A stretch of 64,000 nt of DNA. Origin: Ignavibacteriaceae bacterium (GTDB lineage Bacteria > Bacteroidota > Ignavibacteria > Ignavibacteriales > Ignavibacteriaceae). The notes under the pieces are model-generated. The model worked only from the letters and a program-made list of their open reading frames with translations, was not told the origin of the DNA and made no database searches. Positions 1 through 7,370 of this stretch are shown in pieces. A program made the position numbers and the translations under genes. Where the stretch lies: assembly GCA_014860115.1 (NCBI GenBank), contig JACZKK010000200.1, positions 17,384-81,383 of the forward strand, read 5' to 3'. Each line of letters begins with the position of its first letter. Position 1 is the stretch's first letter.

Positions 1-2250
1 TACGAGTGAAGTATCCGCAACAAGCGAATCTAAGTGAGCAAGTGCATTTAATGAATCCAGCAAAGCGCTCTCCTGCTTTCTTTTTTCCTGTTTGTAAAAT
101 GTAACTTTCGGTGCAATAACCCGTACATATTCCGATGCGGGATATTTTGCAATCAGCGTATCATAAGATTCAACAGCTGCTGTATAATCATTCAGCTTGT
201 TTTCTTCAATCCAGCCTGAAGCATAAATTGCTTTTGGTGCAATTGAAGATTTGGGATAGAGTTCGGGGATTTCTTTTAATTTATCTATAGCTGAATAATA
301 ATCGTCTGCAAGCAAATATTCTTCAGCCAATTTATACTCTTCCATTGCGGGGTCATAATTCAAATCTATAAAAGGTTTATTAAGCTTTGCAGCCGCAGCA
401 TTAACCACACTCTCATTCTTATAATTATCATAAATAATATTAAAAAGACTATCCGCACTTTTTTGATTATCTATTGTAAGATAATAGCTGCCCATTGCAA
501 ACATCGAGGTAGCATAATAATTGTTGTTCTGATATTCTGTAAGATTACTGTAATAATATTTGTACGCTGAATCAGGCATGTCAAATTCTGACAGAAACAA
601 ATTGCCAAGCTCAAGCTGATTTTTTGCAAGAAGGGTTTTCAGCGAATCCTCAGTTATCTTAGGTCGTCTGGGCGGGTTGTTCCTGAACTTAAGAGTATCA
701 GGTAATGAAGCAACTAACTGATTTCTCAGATTCTCACGTTCCCGTTTTTCCTGCTCAAGTTTCATTTTAGCATTCGGATCAAAAATTTTATTAGTGAACA
801 TACTGTCAAACTGTGCAACCAAAAGTGAATCCTGTGGCATGGGGTTTCTGACTTTACTGAAAATTGTATCTCTGTTTATGTACTCAAGAGAATCAATGTA
901 TCTCGTAATAAGCGTGTCAGCTACTTTAACCGAATCCTGATAATATCCTGTTGTATCCTCAGTGCCTGCCAATAAATCTCCAAGCCCTGCCCAGCTTTCC
1001 TGCAATTCTTTAACATTGGAAATCTCTTCTGCAATTGCTAATGAATCCTGAACATACTGAGCTGAATCTTTTTTAAACTCTTCAGGATTCTGCAGATAGA
1101 ATAACTCCTTTCCATTCTTTTTCAAATCTTTCTTAAGTAAAACGTATCTGCTGAAAAGTCTGTTTTTATCTCTTGCCAGATTCAGATATTCCTTTGGTAA
1201 GGATGCTGTTGAAGCCTTTTGATAATATACAGCAGCGCTGTCGAGCAGCTTAAGTCCGTGTTCATATACAGAACCAATTTCAAATTTAGCTGCACCCGAG
1301 TTTGGTGAGCTTTTATAAGTTGTATCCACTATAACGAAAAGCTCAAGTGCCTCATTATATTTACCAAGATCAGACTGTGTAATTCCCATTTCAAGTTCCA
1401 GGTCTGAATATTTTTCAACGTACTTATCTTCAGAGCGCATATCTGTAAATATTGAAAGGGCTTCTTCCGGTTCACCCGATTCTCTCAAAGCTCTGCCAAG
1501 TTTTATTTTAGCGGCAACTTCAAGATCGTAATCTGGTGAATATTCAAAAACATTTTCATAGGCTATTACAGCGTTTTCGATGTCCTCAATTTCCATGTTA
1601 AGGTTTCCTACTTCATACCACAGCTCTGCATTTATCTCATCATTATCTGATATTTCAAGGAATTCATTAGCCGTAAGTATTGCCGCAGGAATATCTCCAA
1701 TCGTTTTGCGATAAACGATCTCCTCAATGAAAGCTTCCTCCATAATTTCTTCTTCATCTTCTTCAATCGCAACAGCTCTTACTTCTTTCAAAGTTGTCAA
1801 TCCATCTGAATAATTTCTCAGCCTCATGTTACATTTGCCAATCCAAAGCCTCGATTCAAGAGCAAATTCTCCTTCAGGATCAGATGCAAGCAGCTCTTTA
1901 AATTTTTGTTGTGACTTGAGATAATTTTTTTGATAATAAAAGGCTTTACCAAGCATCATCAGTGCATCATCAACGTAGGAAGTGTTGGAATGATATTGCA
2001 GAATTACGGAACATTTTTCAATTAGCTTTTGAACGTCAGCATTTGCTGCGGGAGGAATTGTTGGCGTTTCAATAGAAAATAAATCTTTTTTCTGATCGAG
2101 TATTTGCTTTTCAATTTTAGTATACAGCTCATCCGCATTATAGTAAAGATTGAAGTAAGTGATAAAGTTATCCCAAACACTGCAGCCTGTAAGAAATATA
2201 AGTAATGGCAGCAGAATAATGATTCTATCTTTAAAGAAATTGGTGAACAT
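1..2250 (-). CDS. TPR-rich outer-membrane lipoprotein, C-terminus cut by window edge
   Basis: The ORF track misses this gene because it runs off the left edge. Reading the minus strand from the ATG at 2250 gives 750 open codons. The N-terminus is a lipoprotein signal peptide (hydrophobic stretch, then lipobox 'LTGC', lipidated Cys at residue 23). The rest is helical and acidic with repeated TPR-like units such as 'DDALMMLGKAFYYQKNYLKS' and 'SESVYEH'-type pairs, ending near 'YPASEYVRVIAPK'. A large TPR lipoprotein in a genome full of T9SS cargo suggests the T9SS component PorW/SprE, but I see no diagnostic motif, so this is only a candidate. The track ORF at 2022-2255 is a shadow of this gene in another frame. 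Confidence 0.85.
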   Translation of the reverse strand, partial: MFTNFFKDRIIILLPLLIFLTGCSVWDNFITYFNLYYNADELYTKIEKQILDQKKDLFSIETPTIPPAANADVQKLIEKCSVILQYHSNTSYVDDALMMLGKAFYYQKNYLKSQQKFKELLASDPEGEFALESRLWIGKCNMRLRNYSDGLTTLKEVRAVAIEEDEEEIMEEAFIEEIVYRKTIGDIPAAILTANEFLEISDNDEINAELWYEVGNLNMEIEDIENAVIAYENVFEYSPDYDLEVAAKIKLGRALRESGEPEEALSIFTDMRSEDKYVEKYSDLELEMGITQSDLGKYNEALELFVIVDTTYKSSPNSGAAKFEIGSVYEHGLKLLDSAAVYYQKASTASLPKEYLNLARDKNRLFSRYVLLKKDLKKNGKELFYLQNPEEFKKDSAQYVQDSLAIAEEISNVKELQESWAGLGDLLAGTEDTTGYYQDSVKVADTLITRYIDSLEYINRDTIFSKVRNPMPQDSLLVAQFDSMFTNKIFDPNAKMKLEQEKRERENLRNQLVASLPDTLKFRNNPPRRPKITEDSLKTLLAKNQLELGNLFLSEFDMPDSAYKYYYSNLTEYQNNNYYATSMFAMGSYYLTIDNQKSADSLFNIIYDNYKNESVVNAAAAKLNKPFIDLNYDPAMEEYKLAEEYLLADDYYSAIDKLKEIPELYPKSSIAPKAIYASGWIEENKLNDYTAAVESYDTLIAKYPASEYVRVIAPKVTFYKQEKRKQESALLDSLNALAHLDSLVADTSLV

Positions 2251-2445
2251 TGCACCTGAAACTATTAAAGAATAAATAAAACAAAAAGGTAAAAGTGAGG
2301 TAACCGGAATATGGTATAGCGTTCTAGGGTCTTTTAAATTCTGTTGGTCATAAAATAAACTGGAAAATTTGAATTTCTTACATACAATTGAAAATAATCA
2401 TTACACCATTATACTTATATACCTTTATTCCCTTATACCTCTCCA

Positions 2446-2802
<357 letters not shown>

Positions 2803-2816
2803 TTAGCCTGAACATA

Positions 2817-2864
2817 AACCTTCGAAGTTTCCTGTTCGATTAACAACGAGCAACCTTGAAGGTT
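2817..2864 (-). terminator. Hairpin just after secA stop
   Basis: AACCTTC at 2817-2823 can pair with GAAGGTT at 2858-2864, and the right arm is itself a perfect palindrome (AACCTT-G-AAGGTT, 2852-2864). It starts seven bases past the secA stop. There is no T-tract, so it could be an mRNA-stabilising or regulatory hairpin between secA and glnB rather than a terminator. Confidence 0.3.
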
Positions 2865-2870
2865 ATAAAA

Positions 2871-5800
2871 TTATTTACCGTGACACTGTTTATACTTTTT
2901 CCCGCTGCCGCAAGGACATGGATCGTTTCTGCCAACTCTCTCAATAACTTTTACTGGCTGCATTTTTCCAGCTACCTGTGGAGAACCTGGTCTTTGTTGA
3001 AGTCCGATATTTGTTGCCACCTGTTTGCTTTCAGTGAGCCTTGTTGCAGGTTGTCTTCTCTGCTGCTGAACTTCACCGGGAGCGTGCGGGAAAAATTTAA
3101 AGGCAAAGGACACAACATCATTTCTTATTTCTTCAAGAAGCGAAACAAAAAGCTTGAAAGATTCTGCTTTGTATTCAACCAGCGGATCTTTCTGTCCATA
3201 AGCACGGAGACCGATTCCCTCTTTCAAATCGTCCATCTCTCTCAGATGTTCTTTCCATTTCTGGTCAATCACGCTTAACATTGCATAGCGTTCAAGTCGT
3301 GCCATCAGTTCAGCACTAAGCATTTCTTCTTTTCTTCTGTAGAATTCTTTTGCCGTATTGAGCAGCTTTTCTTTTAATCCATCCTTGCCAAGCTTTTCAA
3401 ATTCTTCAGGTTCAATTTTAACTTCGACGAGCAGCTTCAGTAACATTTCTTCTTTTATCTGATCTGCTTCAACATTATCGAAGTGCGTTTCGACTAATTG
3501 GTCAATAAACTCTTCCAGCAGGTCAAAGATTTCACTTTTCAGTCTGTCACCCTTCAATGCACGATTTCGTTTTGTATAAATAACTTCTCTCTGTGAGTTC
3601 ATCGTGTTGTCATATTCGAGCAAACGTTTTCTGATCGAGAAGTTATTCTCTTCAACTTTTTTCTGAGCTCTTTCAACTGACTTGCTTATTAAAGGATGTT
3701 GAATTACTTCACCTTCCTTCAATCCCATTTTTTCCATCACGGATGAAATTCTATCCGAGCCAAATAATCTCATCAGATCATCTTCAAGAGACAGAAAGAA
3801 TTTTGAAGTACCGGGATCTCCCTGTCTTCCTGCACGACCTCTTAACTGTCTATCAATTCGCCGGGATTCATGCCGTTCTGTTCCGAGAATGTACAAACCG
3901 CCTCTATCTACTACTCCTGTGCCAAGCTTAATGTCAGTTCCTCTGCCTGCCATATTTGTAGCGATAGTAACAGCACTGATTTCACCGGCGTGTGCAACAA
4001 CATCTGCTTCTTTTTGATGCTGCTTTGCATTTAACACATTGTGCTGAATTCCTTTTCTCTTCAACATCCTGCTAATTGTTTCCGAAACTTCCACAGAGGT
4101 TGTACCTACAAGAACCGGCCTTCCTTCTTTTTTCAACTCATCTATTTTTTCGATAACAGCGTTGTACTTTTCTCTTTTTGTTTTGTAGATAGCATCATCC
4201 GTATCGTCTCTTATACAATCTTTGTGAGTTGGAATTACAACCACTTCAAGATTATAAATTGAGAAGAACTCATTTTCTTCGGTTTCAGCCGTACCGGTCA
4301 TACCGGCAAGCTTGTTATACATTCTGAAATAATTTTGGAGTGTAATTGTAGCAAGCGTTTGAGAATCTCTTTGAACCTTTACATTTTCTTTTGCTTCGAT
4401 TGCTTGATGCAATCCATCACTGTATCTTCTGCCGGGCAAAACTCGACCGGTAAACTCATCCACAATTGCAATCTTTCCGTCTTCTGTAATAACGTACTCA
4501 ACATCTTTATCAAATAAGGTGTAAGCTTTAAGAAGTTGATTTAGTGTATGGATTCTCTCGCTTGCTTCTGAATACTTGGAATATAGTTTATCCTTCATCT
4601 GGATTTTTTCCTGGTCAGAAAGATTTGGATCATTTTCAAATTTGCTTATTTCAGTTCCCAGATCAATTAGTACAAAATAGTCTTTTTCCATTCCGCTTCC
4701 CTGTGCAAGCTCTTCACGTCCTTTTTCAGTCAGGTCAATGCTGTTATTCTTTTCATCAATTACAAAATAGAGCTCTTCATCAATGATGTGCATATTCTTA
4801 GCTTTTTCACGAAGATATTCAAGCTCTGTCTCCTGCATAAGTTTTTTATTGGAAGCCTCACTTAAAACTTTTGCAAGCTTGTTGCTCTTTGGCAAGCCTC
4901 TGAATGCCCTGAATATTAGTACTCCTGCTTCAGGAGTTGGTCCACTCTCCTCAAGAATTTTTTCTGCTTCAGCTAAAATGTTTGCAACAAAATTTTTCTG
5001 CTTCCTATAAATCCTTTCGATCCGCGGTTTCATTTCGTTGTATTTATGATCATCGACATCAACCGGACCGGAAATGATGAGCGGAGTTCTTGCTTCATCT
5101 ACTAATACAGAATCAACTTCATCCACGATTACATAATTATGACCTCGCTGAACTTGTCCTTCTTTATCAACTGCCATATTATCACGTAAATAATCGAAAC
5201 CAAATTCATTATTCGTTCCGAAAGTAATATCACGGTTATAAATTTCTTTTCTTTGCTGTGGACTCATTGTATTGAGTATGCAGCCGACAGTAAGCCCGTG
5301 AAATTTATAAATCTCACCCATCCATTCGCTGTCACGTTGAGCAAGATAATCGTTCACAGTTACAAGATGAACTCCTCTTCCGGTAAGTGCATTCAGATAA
5401 ACAGGAAGAGTTGCGACAAGAGTTTTACCTTCACCGGTTGCCATCTCAGCAATCTTTCCCTGGTGCAAAACCATTCCCCCGATAAGCTGAACATCATACG
5501 GCACCATATCCCAATGAATTTTATTCCCGACAACTGTCCACGTTTTTCCAACCAATCTTTCGCAGGTAGATTTAACAACTGCAAAAGCTTCAGGCAAAAT
5601 TTGACTTAGTATCTCTTCGTATTCTTCGTTTAACTTTTCATCCAGGGCATCCAGTTCATCGTATGCAGCAGCTCTGTCAAAATCTTCATCACTTTGCAGT
5701 TTTTCTTTCAGCTCATCAATCTGTTTTTTTGTCTCAGCGGTATGTTCATTTATTTTATCTTTGAATTCCTGTGTTTTGGCGCGTAATTCATCATCGGAAA

Positions 5801-5909
5801 GCTGTTTCAGCTTCTCATATTCCTGATTTATTTCATCAACCACCGGCCAGAGAAGCTTGAGGTTTTTCTCGTGCTTATCGCCGAATATTTTCTTTAATAC
5901 GTTTAACAT
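2871..5909 (-). CDS. secA: Preprotein translocase ATPase SecA
   Basis: The ATPase motor that pushes unfolded preproteins through SecYEG. The 1012 aa length fits the long Bacteroidota form. Walker A is 'MATGEGKT' at residues 156-163, and the DEAD-type Walker B region reads 'VIVDEVDSVLVDEARTPLI'. The helicase-like second NBD contains 'GRAGRQGDPG'. The C-terminus keeps the zinc-binding SEC-C motif 'DPCPCGSGKKYKQCHGK', which contacts SecB and the ribosome. A charged, Lys/Glu-rich insertion covers roughly residues 45-100. A good ribosome-binding site (AAGGAG) lies 11 bases before the ATG. Several plus-strand ORFs in the track (3743-5609) are antisense shadows of this gene. Confidence 0.98.
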   Translation of the reverse strand: MLNVLKKIFGDKHEKNLKLLWPVVDEINQEYEKLKQLSDDELRAKTQEFKDKINEHTAETKKQIDELKEKLQSDEDFDRAAAYDELDALDEKLNEEYEEILSQILPEAFAVVKSTCERLVGKTWTVVGNKIHWDMVPYDVQLIGGMVLHQGKIAEMATGEGKTLVATLPVYLNALTGRGVHLVTVNDYLAQRDSEWMGEIYKFHGLTVGCILNTMSPQQRKEIYNRDITFGTNNEFGFDYLRDNMAVDKEGQVQRGHNYVIVDEVDSVLVDEARTPLIISGPVDVDDHKYNEMKPRIERIYRKQKNFVANILAEAEKILEESGPTPEAGVLIFRAFRGLPKSNKLAKVLSEASNKKLMQETELEYLREKAKNMHIIDEELYFVIDEKNNSIDLTEKGREELAQGSGMEKDYFVLIDLGTEISKFENDPNLSDQEKIQMKDKLYSKYSEASERIHTLNQLLKAYTLFDKDVEYVITEDGKIAIVDEFTGRVLPGRRYSDGLHQAIEAKENVKVQRDSQTLATITLQNYFRMYNKLAGMTGTAETEENEFFSIYNLEVVVIPTHKDCIRDDTDDAIYKTKREKYNAVIEKIDELKKEGRPVLVGTTSVEVSETISRMLKRKGIQHNVLNAKQHQKEADVVAHAGEISAVTIATNMAGRGTDIKLGTGVVDRGGLYILGTERHESRRIDRQLRGRAGRQGDPGTSKFFLSLEDDLMRLFGSDRISSVMEKMGLKEGEVIQHPLISKSVERAQKKVEENNFSIRKRLLEYDNTMNSQREVIYTKRNRALKGDRLKSEIFDLLEEFIDQLVETHFDNVEADQIKEEMLLKLLVEVKIEPEEFEKLGKDGLKEKLLNTAKEFYRRKEEMLSAELMARLERYAMLSVIDQKWKEHLREMDDLKEGIGLRAYGQKDPLVEYKAESFKLFVSLLEEIRNDVVSFAFKFFPHAPGEVQQQRRQPATRLTESKQVATNIGLQQRPGSPQVAGKMQPVKVIERVGRNDPCPCGSGKKYKQCHGK

Positions 5910-6015
5910 TCAGTATCTAACTCCTTAATAAAAGTGTTTTTAACATACTTATGTAAGTTTTGAAATGCAATTTAAGAAATTTTGGCTAGAATAGGCTGTG
6001 GAGAATCTTGCCTTA

Positions 6016-6057
6016 ATTCCGGACCTGTCTACCGACAGGCAGGCTTCGATCCGGAAT
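6016..6057. repeat. Nested palindromic repeat, core family copy 1
   Basis: An outer inverted repeat ATTCCGGA/TCCGGAAT encloses a core CCTGTC-TACC-GACAGG followed by CAGG. The core recurs at 26050-26070 and 35853-35873 with the consensus CCTGTCTGCCGACAGGCAGG. This copy is intergenic, in the ~290 bp stretch between secA and the MNT gene. I see nothing else in that stretch apart from promoter-like AT-rich sequence. Confidence 0.75.
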
Positions 6058-6200
6058 CTCAGGTTTATATTTACTTAAAATTCTTGTTGATTGTTTCTTG
6101 AAGGTTGAGGAAGTTTGGAAAGAGATAATTTTTTCGGAAGGATCTTTAGTATATAAGTTTTCTGTATTCTATATTTAGATAAGAAAAAACAACAAATACG

Positions 6201-6500
6201 ATGAATAAAGAAAAAGTAAAAAATAATATTGTTGACTCATTAAAAGAGCAAAAGGAAATAGAAAAGATTATTGTCTTCGGCTCATTTAACAAAATTGATT
6301 CACCCAATGATATTGATATTGCAGTTGTTCAGAACAGCAATGAAAACTATCTTACTCTTGCATTGAGATATAGAAAACTTATTAGAAATATTTCAAGAGA
6401 AATTGCTGTAGATATTTTTCCGATCTCAAAGAAAAATGATAACAGCTTTTTTATAAATGAAGTTTCCAGCGGTGAAGTTATTTATGCAAGAGGAAACTAA
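6201..6500 (+). CDS. Minimal nucleotidyltransferase (MNT), antitoxin-type
   Basis: A 99 aa single-domain polymerase-beta-fold nucleotidyltransferase. The 'FGS' motif is at residues 26-28, the metal-binding 'DIDIA' (Asp37, Asp39) follows, and a third acidic residue sits in 'VDIFP' (Asp71). All expected catalytic positions are therefore present. It overlaps the next gene, which encodes a HEPN protein, by 17 bp. MNT-HEPN pairs are a known two-gene family; in characterised type VII toxin-antitoxin systems the MNT protein adenylylates and silences the HEPN RNase. Whether this pair is an active toxin-antitoxin system is inference. Confidence 0.88.
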   Translation: MNKEKVKNNIVDSLKEQKEIEKIIVFGSFNKIDSPNDIDIAVVQNSNENYLTLALRYRKLIRNISREIAVDIFPISKKNDNSFFINEVSSGEVIYARGN

Positions 6501-6870
6501 AAACTGGTTATTATATTCTGAAGAAAATCTAGAAGCTGCAAAAATTCTTCTCGGCAGTAAATTATTAAATCCTTGTCTTCAAAGTGTTCAGCAATCAGTC
6601 GAGAAAGCATTAAAATCTATTTTTATTGAAAAAACTATTCCATTTAAGAAAACACACAACATAATGGAATTGAAAACTATTTTGGAAAAAAACGCTGTTC
6701 AAATAAATTTATCTGAAGATGAATGCGATTTTCTTGATAGTATTTATTTACCAACCAAATATCCGATTGGTAGTGCACTTCCATCTTTTTATCCTGACGA
6801 GAAGATTTGCAAGGACTCAATTTTATTAGCTGAAAGAATACTGACGGAAGTCAAAAGTTTAATACGGTAG
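6484..6870 (+). CDS. HEPN-domain protein, partner of MNT
   Basis: A helical HEPN protein (PF05168-like) of 128 aa when started at ATG 6484. I prefer this to the track start at 6457 because 'GGTGAA' lies 7 bp before it and the protein then begins at the conserved helix 'NWLLYSEENLEAAKILL'. The HEPN helices read 'QSVQQSVEKALKSIFIEK' and 'KTHNIMELKTIL', and the usual 'RYP' near the C-terminal helix is 'KYP' here. The R-x4-6-H RNase motif of HEPN toxins is not clearly present, so RNase activity is uncertain. It is translationally coupled to the MNT gene. Confidence 0.85.
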   Translation: MQEETKNWLLYSEENLEAAKILLGSKLLNPCLQSVQQSVEKALKSIFIEKTIPFKKTHNIMELKTILEKNAVQINLSEDECDFLDSIYLPTKYPIGSALPSFYPDEKICKDSILLAERILTEVKSLIR

Positions 6871-6971
6871 AAGTAGATTTAAACAATAACAACCTACAAA
6901 CCGGTGATGTGATTTTAAGATTGAGGAAGTTTGAACAAGTGAAATTAGACAGTTCAATCTCGGCTGATTAG

Positions 6972-7208
6972 ATGAATTTTAAGGATACCTTAATAAAAAT
7001 TATCAATGACTTTTTCGAAAGCATTGGAATAGAACCAATTTTAGGAACAACTTTACTTTTTTTCCTAATTCTATTGCCAAGTTCTAAAAAAATAAAAGTT
7101 TGGAATACTTTGTCCAAAGGAGAAAAACAGTTTATAATACTTGGATGGATTGGTTTATTGACTAGTTTAACTTTATGTCTAATTCATTTTATAAGAAACA
7201 ATCACTGA
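6972..7208 (+). CDS. Small two-helix membrane protein, unknown
   Basis: A 78 aa ORF with two hydrophobic segments, about residues 22-36 ('ILGTTLLFFLILLP') and 53-73 ('FIILGWIGLLTSLTLCLIHF'), joined by a Lys-rich loop. No family is recognised. The ribosome-binding site is weak. It lies downstream of the MNT-HEPN pair on the same strand but 100 bp away, so an operon link is unproven. It could be a chance ORF, although the hydrophobic pattern and codon use look real. Confidence 0.5.
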   Translation: MNFKDTLIKIINDFFESIGIEPILGTTLLFFLILLPSSKKIKVWNTLSKGEKQFIILGWIGLLTSLTLCLIHFIRNNH

Positions 7209-7370
7209 GATAACAACTTAAACGAATAATAATATCATTAACTCTTTATTAAACTTTTTAACCGCCACCAACCCCCAGCTTACTATCTCCAATCAACAAA
7301 GTGCTAACAACCCCATTTATACTTAAATTTGAGTAATAATTGATTATTTGAATTTAAGAACTAAAACCCT

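Noticed and set aside
2022-2255. Track ORF of 77 aa on the minus strand.
   Set aside because: It is in another frame of the TPR lipoprotein, whose own frame stays open for 750 codons with a signal peptide and repeats.
3743-5609. Several plus-strand ORFs opposite secA.
   Set aside because: They are antisense to a strongly conserved gene, have no ribosome-binding sites and show no domain pattern.
6105-6933. A 13-bp direct repeat TTGAGGAAGTTTG (6105-6117 and 6921-6933) flanks the MNT-HEPN pair and could mark an inserted cassette.
   Set aside because: By simple counting, dozens of 13-bp matches are expected by chance in 64 kb of DNA, and there is no integrase, tRNA edge or base-composition change.
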